A DNA stretch of 64,000 nt from JAKZRT01 sp965247915. Its GTDB lineage: Bacteria; Pseudomonadota; Alphaproteobacteria; Rhodobacterales; Rhodobacteraceae. The position numbers were made by a program, and so were the translations under genes. Below the pieces are notes generated by a model that was given only the letters and a program-made list of their open reading frames with translations, searched no databases and had not been told where the DNA came from. Position 1 is the stretch's first letter, and each line of letters starts with the position of its first letter. The stretch is from NCBI GenBank assembly GCA_965247915.1, contig OZ252048.1, forward strand, positions 1,798,001 to 1,862,000. The letters are read 5' to 3'. Positions 1 through 8,912 of the stretch are shown piece after piece.

Positions 1-316
<316 letters not shown>

Positions 317-353
317 GGCCGAAGAATATACCCGAGAATTCTTAGGCCCCAAT

Positions 354-372
354 AATCTTCGCAAAGATTTTT
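354..372 (+). terminator. Rho-independent terminator after the ABC transporter gene
   Basis: AATCTT (354-359) and AAGATT (364-369) form a 6-bp stem around the loop CGCA, followed by a short T run. A second stem lies just upstream at 317-348 (GGCCgAAGAAT against ATTCTTaGGCC, one mismatch), directly behind the stop codon. The short stem and weak T tract leave some doubt. Confidence 0.5.
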
Positions 373-456
373 CCCTGATCCGACAGGCTTGCCACAGTGG
401 CCGCAACCGGCCATCCTCGCGGTAATCTTGTTGTGCCGCCAAGCAAAGGTCAGATC

Positions 457-2343
457 ATGCCCATCTTCAGAAACAAGGCCGATATCACCGCGATTGAAGA
501 CCAAATGCCGTGGGAAGACCGGAACCTGCCCGCGACGATGTACGGGTTTCTGACCAGCACCCGCGACCGGTTCCCCGACCGGCCCGCCATCAGCTACCAG
601 CTTTTGTCCGGCCCCAAAGACAAAGCCGAAACCCTGACATGGACCGAACTGCACGCGCTGACCACGCAAACGGCGAACCTCATCCGCTCGCTTGGGGTGG
701 GCGAAGGCGATGTGGTCGCCTATCTTATGCCCAACTGCAACGAGACCGTTCTGGCGCTGGTGGGCGGCATGGTCGCGGGTATCGTCAACCCGATCAATCC
801 GCTTTTGGAACCCGACCAGATCGCCGCCATTCTGCGCGAAACAGGTGCCAAGGTTCTGGTGACCCTCAAGGCCTTCCCCAAGGCCGAGGTTGCGGGCAAG
901 GCGGCCAGCGCATTGACCATGGCGCCCAATGTCACGACTGTGCTCGAGGTTGACCTGAACCGCTATCTGACCCCGCCAAAATCATGGATCGTGCCGCTGT
1001 TGCGGCCCAAGATCACGGTCACGCACAAGGCCCAGGTGCTTGATTTCAACGCTGAAATTGCCAAACACCCCGGCGACCGGCTAACCTTTGACGACAGCGC
1101 CGGTGACCGGGTCGCGGCGTATTTTCACACCGGTGGCACCACAGGCATGCCCAAGGTGGCCCAGCACAGCTATCAGGGGATGATCTATAACGGCTGGCTC
1201 GGCCATACGCTGTTGTTCGACGAGACCGACAACATCATCTGTCCATTGCCGCTCTTCCACGTATTCGCGGTGCATGTGATCCTGATGGCGATGATCGCCT
1301 CGGGCGCGCATGTGGTCTTCCCGACGCCTGCGGGATACCGGGGCGAGGGCGTTTTCGACAATTTCTGGAAGCTGATCGACCGCTGGAAGATCAGCTTTAT
1401 TATCACTGTTCCGACCGCGATAGCGGCGTTGATGCAACGTCCCGTTGATGCCGATGTGTCGTCGGTCAAGAAAGCATTTTCCGGATCGGCCCCGCTGCCG
1501 TTGGAATTGTTCCGTCGCTTTGAAAAGGCGACGGGAGTCGAGGTTATCGAAGGTTACGGCCTGACCGAGGCCACTTGCCTGGTCTCGGTTAACCCGGTCG
1601 ATGGCGAAAAAAGAGTCGGTTCGGTCGGGCTGCCGCTGCCCTATTGTGACGTGCGGATTCTCATGGAAACGCCCGAAGGACCGCGCGACTGCGGCGTCGA
1701 TGAGGTCGGCGAGATATGCGTTTCGAATTATGGGGTTCTGCCCGGCAACACCTATACCGAGGCCGACAAAAACCGCGACCTGTTCTATGACCAGAAATAC
1801 CTGCGCACCGGCGATCTGGGGCGCATCGACGAGGACGGCTATCTCTGGATCACCGGCCGCGCCAAGGATTTGATTATCCGGGGTGGGCACAATATCGACC
1901 CGGCGCAGATCGAAGAGGCGCTGATGGGGCACCAGGCCATCGCCTTTGTCGGGGCCATCGGCCAGCCCGACGAACACGCCGGCGAACTGCCCTGCGCTTT
2001 TGTCGAGCTTGTCGACGGGGGTGATATCACCACCGAAGAATTGATGAAATATGCAACCGAAAACGTCAGCGAACGGGCCGCGCAACCCAAATATATCGAG
2101 ATCATGGAGGAATTGCCGAAAACCGCCGTCGGCAAGGTATTCAAGCCCGACCTGCGCCGCAGCGCCATCACCCGGGTCTTTGACGCCGCGCTGGCGGGCG
2201 CTGCCGTTGATGCTCGTATCGCCCAGGTGATCGAAGACAAGAAACGCGGCCTGGTGGCCCAGGTGGCGCTGAACGGCGCGACATTTGACAGGGTCAACGA
2301 GGTCCTTGGCGGCTTCATCCCGGCGTGGGAGGTTGCGCCCTAA
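457..2343 (+). CDS. AMP-dependent acyl-CoA synthetase
   Basis: A 628-residue member of the adenylate-forming family, which activates a carboxylic acid with ATP and joins it to CoA. Visible motifs in order: the phosphate-binding loop HTGGTTGMPK (about residue 220), the adenylate motif EGYGLTEAT, GDLGRIDEDGYLWITGR with the hinge aspartate, and KDLIIRGGHNIDP. The catalytic lysine near the C-terminus is in PKTAVGKVFK. Length is in the range of fatty-acyl-CoA synthetases. I chose ATG 457 because an upstream GTG at 397 adds a poorly conserved leader that overlaps intergenic sequence. Chain length of the substrate cannot be read from the sequence. A MATE exporter follows 26 bp later and may be cotranscribed. 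Confidence 0.9.
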   Translation: MPIFRNKADITAIEDQMPWEDRNLPATMYGFLTSTRDRFPDRPAISYQLLSGPKDKAETLTWTELHALTTQTANLIRSLGVGEGDVVAYLMPNCNETVLALVGGMVAGIVNPINPLLEPDQIAAILRETGAKVLVTLKAFPKAEVAGKAASALTMAPNVTTVLEVDLNRYLTPPKSWIVPLLRPKITVTHKAQVLDFNAEIAKHPGDRLTFDDSAGDRVAAYFHTGGTTGMPKVAQHSYQGMIYNGWLGHTLLFDETDNIICPLPLFHVFAVHVILMAMIASGAHVVFPTPAGYRGEGVFDNFWKLIDRWKISFIITVPTAIAALMQRPVDADVSSVKKAFSGSAPLPLELFRRFEKATGVEVIEGYGLTEATCLVSVNPVDGEKRVGSVGLPLPYCDVRILMETPEGPRDCGVDEVGEICVSNYGVLPGNTYTEADKNRDLFYDQKYLRTGDLGRIDEDGYLWITGRAKDLIIRGGHNIDPAQIEEALMGHQAIAFVGAIGQPDEHAGELPCAFVELVDGGDITTEELMKYATENVSERAAQPKYIEIMEELPKTAVGKVFKPDLRRSAITRVFDAALAGAAVDARIAQVIEDKKRGLVAQVALNGATFDRVNEVLGGFIPAWEVAP

Positions 2344-2369
2344 CCGGCCTTCGGGCAAAGCCTGCGGCC

Positions 2370-3719
2370 ATGACCCCGCCGCCAACCCCGTCGATGACCT
2401 ATCCCGCCCATGCCCGCGCGCTGCTCAGACTCGGGCTGCCGCTGGTGGGCGGCAATCTTGCCTTTGTTGCCATCGGGCTGACCGACACGATCATGCTGGG
2501 CTGGTATTCGGTCGAGGCGCTGGCGGCGGTGGTCCTGGCCACGTCGTTCTTTTTCGTCGTCTTTCTGGTCGGCACCGGCTTTGCCTGGGCGATCACCCCG
2601 ATGGTCGCGGGCCACGCCGAGGCCGGCGACCATGTTCAGGTGCGCCGCGTCACCCGGATGGGCATCTGGGCCTCGATGGTCTTTGCCTTCGGCGGCGTGC
2701 CGCTGCTCTTGTCGGCGCCGGTCACGCTGCGGTTGCTTGGTCAGAGTGCCGATCTGGTTGCGCTGGCCAGCGCCTATCTTCAAATCGCCGCCTGGGGGCT
2801 TTTCCCGGCGCTGGCCGGGATGGTGTTGCGCAACTACCTGTCGGCGCTCGAGCGCACCCAGATCGCGCTCTGGGCAACGGTCGGCGCGGCGCTCTTGAAC
2901 GGCGTTCTGGATTATGTGCTGATCTTCGGAAAATTCGGTGCGCCCGAGCTGGGCATCACCGGCGCCGCGATCGCCTCGGTGGTGATGCAGATCGCCATAT
3001 TGATCATCCTGATGGTTTATGCCCGCATGGTCGCCCCTGAACACCGGCTGTTCGCGCGGCTCTGGCGCATCGACGCCGACGCGCTGGCCAGCGTTTTCCG
3101 GCTGGGCTGGCCAATTGGTTTGACCCTGCTGGCCGAAGTCGGCCTCTTTTCCGCGACAGCGATCATGATGGGCTGGCTGGGCACCATCCCGCTGGCGGCA
3201 CACGGCATTGTCCTGCAACTGGCGTCGCTGACCTTCGTCGTGCATCTGGGCCTCTCGAGCGCCGCCACCGTGCGCGCCGGTCGCGCCGCCAAACGCGGCG
3301 ACGCCCAGGGGCTCAGGCGCGGCGGTATCGTCGCCACCGGCCTGTCGCTGGCGATGGCGGCGATCGCCATCTCCGCCTTTGTCCTGATCCCCGAGGTTCT
3401 GAGCGGGTTTTTCGTCGACCCCGACGATCCGGCGCGCGAAGCGATCATCGCCACCAGCGTCGTGCTGTTGTTGATTGCCGCGCTCTTTCAGACCTTTGAC
3501 GGTATTCAGGTCATCGCCCTCGGTCTCTTGCGCGGCATTCTGGATACCCGCACGCCGATGATCTACGCCGCCGTCAGCTATTGGCTGGTCGGCGCGCCTG
3601 CCAGCTACCTGTTGGGCTTCGTCGCCGGGTGGGGCGGGGTCGGGGTCTGGTCCGGGCTGGTGCTTGGGCTGGCCACCGCTTCGGTTTTGCTGACATTCCG
3701 CTTTTGGCGCAGCGTCTGA
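2370..3719 (+). CDS. MATE family multidrug/cation efflux protein
   Basis: A 449-residue, very hydrophobic protein with about twelve predicted membrane segments. The N-terminal half (LPLVGGNLAFVAIGLTDTIM) and the repeated second half (LGWPIGLTLLAEVGLFS) show the internal duplication of the MATE fold. Members export organic cations or drugs across the inner membrane using Na+ or H+ gradients. The start at ATG 2370 follows the acyl-CoA synthetase stop by 26 bp; a second ATG at 2394 is possible. The gene is convergent with the one at 3737-4144. The substrate is unknown. Confidence 0.9.
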   Translation: MTPPPTPSMTYPAHARALLRLGLPLVGGNLAFVAIGLTDTIMLGWYSVEALAAVVLATSFFFVVFLVGTGFAWAITPMVAGHAEAGDHVQVRRVTRMGIWASMVFAFGGVPLLLSAPVTLRLLGQSADLVALASAYLQIAAWGLFPALAGMVLRNYLSALERTQIALWATVGAALLNGVLDYVLIFGKFGAPELGITGAAIASVVMQIAILIILMVYARMVAPEHRLFARLWRIDADALASVFRLGWPIGLTLLAEVGLFSATAIMMGWLGTIPLAAHGIVLQLASLTFVVHLGLSSAATVRAGRAAKRGDAQGLRRGGIVATGLSLAMAAIAISAFVLIPEVLSGFFVDPDDPAREAIIATSVVLLLIAALFQTFDGIQVIALGLLRGILDTRTPMIYAAVSYWLVGAPASYLLGFVAGWGGVGVWSGLVLGLATASVLLTFRFWRSV

Positions 3720-3736
3720 TTGCGCCACGCGCGACT

Positions 3737-4144
3737 TTACAATCCGCCGCCGCTGATCCGCTCGGCTTTCTTGCGCACCAGCACGCTGCGCAGATCGTGC
3801 ATCGCCATCAAAAGCTCGTCGGTTATGGCCTCAAGCTCGTCGGCGCTGGCCTTTGACTGAGCCCAGGCGGCGGTCAGGTTCAGATGATCGACCGCGCGGT
3901 GGATGTCGTCGATACGGCGGCCTTCCAACAGGTCCGTCCGCTGTGCAATCCAGTCCGCAATCGCGGTCTGATCCGGCGCACTCAATTCGACATCGCCGTG
4001 CGGCCTGACCTCGCCTTTGCGCAGGTTCACCACCGCAATCTGCGCCATCTCGATCCGGCCATGGCGGTTTTCGGTATCGACGCGAAAAACCACCGCGCCG
4101 TTCTCGCGGATACGGAAATAATAGGGCGGCAGCGGGCTGGTCAT
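3737..4144 (-). CDS. Conserved hypothetical protein, coupled to aspartate aminotransferase
   Basis: A 135-residue soluble protein that I do not recognise by name. The N-terminal part (YYFRIRENGAVVFRVDTEN) looks like a beta-rich module, and the C-terminal half is helical, ending in ELLMAMHDLRSVLVRKKAER. No catalytic motif is evident. Its ATG (4144-4142) overlaps the TGA of the upstream aminotransferase in an ATGA junction, so the two are very probably translationally coupled. That argues for a real gene with a role linked to that enzyme, but no function can be assigned. Confidence 0.7.
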   Translation of the reverse strand: MTSPLPPYYFRIRENGAVVFRVDTENRHGRIEMAQIAVVNLRKGEVRPHGDVELSAPDQTAIADWIAQRTDLLEGRRIDDIHRAVDHLNLTAAWAQSKASADELEAITDELLMAMHDLRSVLVRKKAERISGGGL

Positions 4145-5343
4145 GCCAGGCTTTCGCAGAACCGCGCGATCCGCGCGCAAGCCTCGCGCAGCAGGTCGTC
4201 CGATGTGGCATACGAGATGCGGAAGTTTGGTGACGCGCCGAAGGCCGCCCCGAAAACCACGGCGACGCCGGTGTCTTCCAGCAACGTCGTGGCGAAAACC
4301 TCATCGTTTTCAATGACAACGCCCTTTGGCGTGCGCTTGCCAATCAGTCTTTTGATCGACGGATAAACATAGAACGCGCCGTCCGGGACCGGACAGTCGA
4401 TGCCCTCGATGGCATTCAGCGCCGCCACAACAATATCACGCCGCCGCTCGAACAACGCGGCATTTTCGGCCAGAAAATTTTGCTGTCCGTTCAGCGCTTC
4501 CACCGCCGCCCACTGGCTGATCGACGACGGGTTGGTGGTCGACTGCGACTGCACCTTGCGCATCGCCGCGATCAGGTGCTCAGGGCCGCCTGCATAGCCG
4601 ATCCGCCATCCGGTCATCGCATAGGCTTTGGAAACCCCGTTTACCGTCAGCGTGCGGTCGTAAAGCCCCGGCTCGACTTGCGCCGGGGTTGAGAACCGGA
4701 AATCGCCGAACCTTATGTGTTCGTACATGTCATCCGACATCATCCAGACATGGGGCGAGCGCATCAGCACCTCGGTCAGCGCCTTCAGGGCCTGCTCCGC
4801 ATAGCCCGCGCCGGTCGGGTTCGAGGGTGAATTGAAGATCAGCCACTTGGTCTGCGGTGTGATCGCCGCTTCAAGGGCTTCGGGGGTCATGCGAAACCCG
4901 GTCTCGATGCCGGTTTCCACGATCACCGGCGTGCCGCCGGCCAGCAAAACCATATCGGGGTAGCTGACCCAATAGGGGGCCGGAATGATAACCTCGTCGC
5001 CCGGGTTCAGCGTGGCCACAAGCGCATTGTACAAGACCTGCTTGGCGCCGGTGGAGACCGACACCTGGCGCGGCTCGTACCGCAGCCCGTTATCGCGCAG
5101 AAATTTCGCGCAAACCGCCATTTTCAGCTCGGGAATGCCGTCGGGCGCGGTGTATTTGGTGTGGCCCGCGTCAATCGCGGCCTTAGCGGCTTCCTTGATG
5201 TGATCGGGCGTGTCAAAGTCAGGCTCGCCCGCACCCAGCGATATTACGTCGCGTCCGGCGGCCTTCAATTCGCGGGCCAGGGTTGATACAGCGACGGTCG
5301 GCGACGGCTTTACCCGAGCAAGTGTCGCAGACAGAAATGACAT
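4141..5343 (-). CDS. aatA: Aspartate aminotransferase (class I PLP enzyme)
   Basis: A 400-residue class I/II aminotransferase exchanging amino groups between aspartate and 2-oxoglutarate. Diagnostic pieces are the N-terminal SPTVAVSTLARELKAAG with GAGEPDFDTPDHI, the substrate-binding NSPSNPTGAGY, the PLP-lysine loop NGVSKAYAMTGWRIGYAGG (lysine near residue 235) and the C-terminal arginine in FRISYA. The length matches the alphaproteobacterial AatA type. It is the first gene of a two-gene unit with the small protein at 3737-4144 and is divergent from the XRE regulator at 5426, leaving an 82-bp shared promoter region. Related enzymes may accept aromatic amino acids or prephenate, so substrate breadth is uncertain. 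Confidence 0.9.
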   Translation of the reverse strand: MSFLSATLARVKPSPTVAVSTLARELKAAGRDVISLGAGEPDFDTPDHIKEAAKAAIDAGHTKYTAPDGIPELKMAVCAKFLRDNGLRYEPRQVSVSTGAKQVLYNALVATLNPGDEVIIPAPYWVSYPDMVLLAGGTPVIVETGIETGFRMTPEALEAAITPQTKWLIFNSPSNPTGAGYAEQALKALTEVLMRSPHVWMMSDDMYEHIRFGDFRFSTPAQVEPGLYDRTLTVNGVSKAYAMTGWRIGYAGGPEHLIAAMRKVQSQSTTNPSSISQWAAVEALNGQQNFLAENAALFERRRDIVVAALNAIEGIDCPVPDGAFYVYPSIKRLIGKRTPKGVVIENDEVFATTLLEDTGVAVVFGAAFGASPNFRISYATSDDLLREACARIARFCESLA

Positions 5344-5425
5344 CGCGCGTCTCCGCTGTGTATGAGCGGTGCATGATTAGGCCACGCTGTGGCCGCGTTC
5401 AACCCAAAGCGGGGAAAGAGATTAC

Positions 5426-5827
5426 ATGCCTGACACCGACACCATTCTTGCTGCCGACTGGTTCAGCGAAACATCGGCCACGTTCGGAGACCGCGTATCG
5501 GGCGCGCGCGAGGCCCTGGGGCTGAGCCAAAAGGAACTGGCCGCGCAGCTGGGCGTGAGCGCGAAAACTCTGCGCGATTGGGAAGATGACCTCAACGACC
5601 CGCGCGCCAACAAACTGCAGATGTTGTCGGGGGTGCTGAACGTGTCGATGACCTGGCTTTTGACCGGCCAGGGCGAAGGGGTGTCGCCCGGCGACGACAG
5701 CGACAGCACACGCGAAGAAATGCTGGCCACGCTGGCCGAAATGCGCGCCCTGCGCGGCGAAATATCCGAACTGGGCACGCGGCTTGGCGCGCTGGAAACA
5801 CGGCTGCGCGCAACGCTGCAAAAATGA
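5426..5827 (+). CDS. XRE-type helix-turn-helix regulator
   Basis: A 133-residue protein. Residues about 20-75 form a helix-turn-helix of the lambda Cro/C1 type (REALGLSQKELAAQLGVSAKTLRDWE), with a following helix (RANKLQMLSGVLNVSMTWLLTG). The C-terminal third (EMLATLAEMRALRGEISEL) is a short coiled coil, probably for dimerisation. It is divergent from aatA and overlaps sdhE by an ATGA junction, so it may control its own operon or the neighbouring aminotransferase. This combination with sdhE is common in Rhodobacteraceae as far as I recall. No ligand domain is visible. Confidence 0.85.
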   Translation: MPDTDTILAADWFSETSATFGDRVSGAREALGLSQKELAAQLGVSAKTLRDWEDDLNDPRANKLQMLSGVLNVSMTWLLTGQGEGVSPGDDSDSTREEMLATLAEMRALRGEISELGTRLGALETRLRATLQK

Positions 5828-6087
5828 CCGAAGCGGCGCAGGTGCAGCTGAAACGCCTGCGCATCCGCGCCTGGCGGCGCGGCACCAAGGAAATGGACCT
5901 GATCCTTGGGCGTTTTGCCGATGCCAACCTCAATCGGCTGGACGACGCAACGTTGGGGAGGTTCGATGCTCTTCTCGATGAAAATGACCAGGACCTCTAT
6001 GCGTGGATCGCCGGAATACTGACGCCGCCCGACATTCACGAGGCGATCATCAGGACAATTGCCGACAGCTTGCAACTCGATCTCTGA
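5824..6087 (+). CDS. sdhE: FAD assembly factor SdhE (succinate dehydrogenase flavinylation)
   Basis: An 87-residue helical protein of the SdhE/YgfY/CptB family, which promotes covalent FAD attachment to the SdhA subunit of succinate dehydrogenase. The family signature RGxxE is present as RRGTKEMD near residue 20, followed by LDDATLGRFDALLDENDQDLYAW, the usual helix bundle. The length is normal. The start ATG lies inside the TGA of the upstream XRE gene (ATGA), so it is cotranslated. An imperfect hairpin (GGCCAA against TTGGCC) lies just after the stop at about 6092-6114. Confidence 0.9.
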   Translation: MTEAAQVQLKRLRIRAWRRGTKEMDLILGRFADANLNRLDDATLGRFDALLDENDQDLYAWIAGILTPPDIHEAIIRTIADSLQLDL

Positions 6088-6451
6088 CGGGCGGCCAAAT
6101 TGCCGTTGGCCCGCCGTGCCGTCGCTGAAAATCGGCGGCGAAATTTTCTGTCGATCAACCGCCGCTGAGTGCCAGAATCATTCAATAATTCACCTCACGA
6201 CGACAGGATGTATCGCCCAGTTTTCATCTGGGTACGACGCTGGCGCGTGCATAATTTTATTGCCGGCAGTTGTTGCGCTTCGGGCAAGCCGAGTTTGGAA
6301 ACGCGGCAATCTTTTTTCACGAATAGGTTGCAACTTCCGAGCCTGAATGCTACGTTAACGAGTAAGACGTTAGCGCTAGATCGCACTGTTTTGTTGTGCT
6401 TTCGGCGCGCAATTCCAGAAATCGGCTACCTTGGCGCAAGGCTTTTGAGCG
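6088..6451. other. Intergenic stretch with no supported gene
   Basis: 364 bp of lower GC than the flanks. Several short open frames overlap here, but none has a convincing start, ribosome site or recognisable product. The only structure I see is the hairpin right behind sdhE. It probably contains the promoter of the interrupted frame that starts at 6452. Confidence 0.5.
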
Positions 6452-6648
6452 ATGCCTAATTCCGACGTATTTCGTACTAATTTTGAGTCATCGTGGCCCG
6501 AACACATCCCGATGGATTTGCATCTGCGCCTGCTTGACGTCCTCAGTTATCGCACGACTGGGCCTAAAGCGGTTTGCGTTTGATGTGAATCGAAAGGGGA
6601 TTCCCAAAGTGTTGTTTGTCTGATTCATTTCCCGTGAGGAGGTGGAGC

Positions 6649-7023
6649 ATGGGCAAACCGTATTCTTTGGATCTTCGGCAGCGGATATGCGGGTATATTG
6701 CGGCCGGAAACTCTTGTCGCGCTGCGGGGCGGGTTTATGGCGTCAGTGCAGCGACGGCGGTGCGTTATGCGGCGGATCAACGTGAGCGGGGCGAGGTCAC
6801 ACCCAAGCCACAGGGCAGGCCAGCGGGCCGGTTTGGCAAGCTGGCACCGCATGCGGGTTTCCTGATCGAGATTGTCCGGGCTGAACCGGACATAACATTG
6901 CAGGAACTTGCGGGTGCGCTTGCGGAGACGCACGGCGTGAGCGTTCAGCTCTCCTCAATCCACCGGGCTCTGGAACGCGCAGGGTTTTCATATAAAAAAA
7001 GGACTTGTCGCGCAGGAACGTGA
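6649..7023 (+). CDS. IS630 transposase, N-terminal frame
   Basis: 124 residues with a helix-turn-helix of the IS630 type (YSLDLRQRICGYIAAGNSCRAA) and a second one near IHRALERAGFSYKK. It supplies DNA-end recognition. ATG 6649 has a strong ribosome site (GAGGAGG). At A7 (6994-7000) this frame runs into a short nonsense tail, while the catalytic half continues in another frame. A shift of +1 (or -2), by ribosomal slippage or transcript slippage on A7, would join both halves. Confidence 0.85.
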   Translation: MGKPYSLDLRQRICGYIAAGNSCRAAGRVYGVSAATAVRYAADQRERGEVTPKPQGRPAGRFGKLAPHAGFLIEIVRAEPDITLQELAGALAETHGVSVQLSSIHRALERAGFSYKKRTCRAGT

Positions 7024-7609
7024 CCGGCCCGCCCTGCATAAGGCGCGAAGGGAATGGATCAGCCGCCGCCAGCCGCGCATGCGCGCCGAACCGCACAGGC
7101 TGGTATTCATCGATGAAACCGCCGTCAAAACCAACCTCACCCGGTTGCGCGGGCGCAGCTTCAGGGGTGAGCGGCTTTATGGCACCGCACCCTTTGGAAA
7201 ATGGGGCACGCAGACCTTCATCGCCGGGCTGACCCATAACGCGCTGATTGCACCCTGGGTGATCAGCGGCGCAATGGATGGATCGGCGTTCGAGACTTAT
7301 ATCGAGACCCAGCTTGCGCCTGCGCTGGACCCTGGAACTGTGGTCATTCCCGACAATCTTTCCACCCACAAAAGCCACCGCGCGGCACAGGCGTTGAGGG
7401 CGCGCGGATGCTGGTTCTTGTTCCTGCCACCCTACTCCCCGGATCTAAACCCGATCGAAATGGCGTTCTCAAAGTTGAAAGCTCACCTGCGAAGGGTTGG
7501 AGCAAGAACCTTCGATGCCCTCTTTGACGCCCTCAGCGACATTTGTGATCTCTTCGACCCAGACCAATGCTGGAACTTCCTCAAGGCCGCGGGATATGCC
7601 TCAGATTAA
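7001..7609 (+). CDS. IS630 transposase, catalytic frame
   Basis: This frame is open from the A7 run and has no good start of its own, so it is probably expressed only as a fusion with the upstream frame. It starts GLVAQERDRPALHK, which is the expected continuation of YKK in this family. The DDE nuclease residues are visible: LVFIDET (first Asp), VIPDNLSTHKS (second Asp), and LPPYSPDLNPIEMAFS (Glu in NPIE). It catalyses cut-and-paste transposition into TA sites. Apart from the frameshift the sequence is intact. Confidence 0.85.
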   Translation, partial: GLVAQERDRPALHKARREWISRRQPRMRAEPHRLVFIDETAVKTNLTRLRGRSFRGERLYGTAPFGKWGTQTFIAGLTHNALIAPWVISGAMDGSAFETYIETQLAPALDPGTVVIPDNLSTHKSHRAAQALRARGCWFLFLPPYSPDLNPIEMAFSKLKAHLRRVGARTFDALFDALSDICDLFDPDQCWNFLKAAGYASD

Positions 7610-7752
7610 ATGCAATATGCTTTAAGGATATTTGGGACGAGCTGAGAGAGTGGCTCACCGACCACGACGTTCATGACCTGCTCCCCGAAAACTGGTCCAT
7701 TTGAAAGGAGGATCTGTTCGCTTAATGTTCACGAGAACGAGGAGAACAGAGA

Positions 7753-8019
7753 ATGCGCAAGTCACGGTTTAGCGAAGAGCAGATTGTTCGGATCATTCAG
7801 GAGTATGCGGCGGGTGCGAAAGTGTCCGAGTTGTGCCGTAAGCACGGTATGTCGGATGCCACCTTTTACAAATGGAAAGCCAGGTATGGCGGCCTTCAGA
7901 TTTCCGATGTCAGGCGGCTGAAAGACCTGGAATCGGAGAACGGCAAGCTGAAGAAGCTGCTGGCCGAAACCATGCTTGATAATGCTGGCCTGAAAGGGCT
8001 TCTGGCAAAAAACTTCTGA
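7753..8019 (+). CDS. IS3 (IS407-type) OrfA
   Basis: 88 residues: a helix-turn-helix (FSEEQIVRIIQEYAAGAKVSELCRKHGMS is the start of it) followed by a leucine-zipper-like coil (LESENGKLKKLLAETMLD). It binds the element ends. Near its end the codons GCA AAA AAC contain the slippery heptamer A AAA AAC at 8007-8013; a -1 shift there continues as KKLLKPASRREAV and into OrfB, which gives the OrfAB transposase typical of IS3 elements. ATG 7753 has GAACGAGGAGAA upstream. Confidence 0.9.
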   Translation: MRKSRFSEEQIVRIIQEYAAGAKVSELCRKHGMSDATFYKWKARYGGLQISDVRRLKDLESENGKLKKLLAETMLDNAGLKGLLAKNF

Positions 8020-8045
8020 AGCCTGCAAGCCGCCGGGAAGCAGTC

Positions 8046-8912
8046 ATGGTTCTTTGCCGTGACTATCAGTTTTCAACTCGGCGGGCCTGTGGGCTGATTG
8101 GGTTTTCCAGATCGAGTAATGAATACAGAGGAAGGCCGGATCGCCATGCGAGGATACGGGAACGGCTGGTCACGCTTTCCGGCAAACACCGACGCTATGG
8201 CTATCGCATGTTGCATGCCAAGCTTGGCCAGGAGGGTTTCAAGGTGAACGTGAAAGTGGTGGAGCGACTTTACCGAGAGGAGCGCCTGACCCTGCGCCGC
8301 CGCAATCGCAAGAAAATCCCCAAGGGCGTGCGCGAAGGCGCCTGGTGCCCGATCGCCGCCAACCAGCGGTGGAGCCTGGACTTCACCATGGATGCGCTCG
8401 CCAACGGCAGGAAGTTCCGCACCGTCAATCTGAAAGACGACTGCACACGGGAATGTCCGGCGATTGATGTGGCCCTGTCGATCCCCGGCTCCCGCGTGGT
8501 GGAAATGCTGGAACGGGTGGCTCGTGAGCGGGGGTACCCGGATGTTCTGACCGTTGACAATGGGCCTGAACTACGAGGCCGCGCGCTTGATGGCTGGGCA
8601 GATGATCACGGCGTGCAGCTCTACTTCATCGACCCGGGCAAGCCGACCCAGAACGCCTACATCGAAAGTTTCAACGGCCGGTTTCGCGAAGAATGCCTGA
8701 ACTTGAACTGGTTCACCTCGCTGGCCGGGGCAGAAAGGATCATCGAGGACTGGCGGATCGATTACAATCAAAACCGGCCCCACTCTTCGCTGAACTATCA
8801 AACCCCGGAAGAATTTGCCGCAAACAGGCCTTTCCATAAACCGCAATGGGCAGCGACGCTTGAGCTATCTGAAGGCTCCGCGCCACCGCCCATTGCTCAC
8901 GCCGCCGAATAA
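8046..8912 (+). CDS. IS3 (IS407-type) OrfB, DDE integrase domain
   Basis: 288 residues from ATG 8046; the same frame is open back to the frameshift site at 8013. The retroviral-integrase-type core shows the three acidic residues in WSLDFTMDAL, LTVDNGPEL and AYIESFNGRFREE, the spacing seen in the IS407 branch. In IS3 elements the active product is the OrfAB fusion. This copy is intact, unlike the copy at 16060-16925. Confidence 0.9.
   Translation: MVLCRDYQFSTRRACGLIGFSRSSNEYRGRPDRHARIRERLVTLSGKHRRYGYRMLHAKLGQEGFKVNVKVVERLYREERLTLRRRNRKKIPKGVREGAWCPIAANQRWSLDFTMDALANGRKFRTVNLKDDCTRECPAIDVALSIPGSRVVEMLERVARERGYPDVLTVDNGPELRGRALDGWADDHGVQLYFIDPGKPTQNAYIESFNGRFREECLNLNWFTSLAGAERIIEDWRIDYNQNRPHSSLNYQTPEEFAANRPFHKPQWAATLELSEGSAPPPIAHAAE

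Larger units (their letters stand above)
6567..7622 (+). mobile_element. IS630 family element, copy 1
   Basis: A 1056-bp element flanked by TA on both sides (6565-6566 and 7623-7624), the target used by the IS630/Tc1 group. The ends are imperfect inverted repeats: AAGCGGTTTGCG on the left against AAGCATATTGCA read inward from the right. It carries a two-frame transposase separated by an A7 run. It sits inside the 79-codon gene. Confidence 0.85.

Noticed and set aside
1081..2385. Long minus-strand open frame of 434 codons opposite the acyl-CoA synthetase gene
   Set aside because: It is the complement of a strongly supported gene; its product has no domain sense and GC-rich codon bias explains the openness.
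2340..3728. 462-codon minus-strand frame opposite the MATE gene
   Set aside because: The predicted product is almost all charged and glutamine/glycine-rich, the usual mirror image of a membrane protein gene.
6169..6459. Open frame of 96 codons in the gap after sdhE
   Set aside because: No ribosome site, no family, overlaps equally long frames in other phases and the start of the 79-codon gene.
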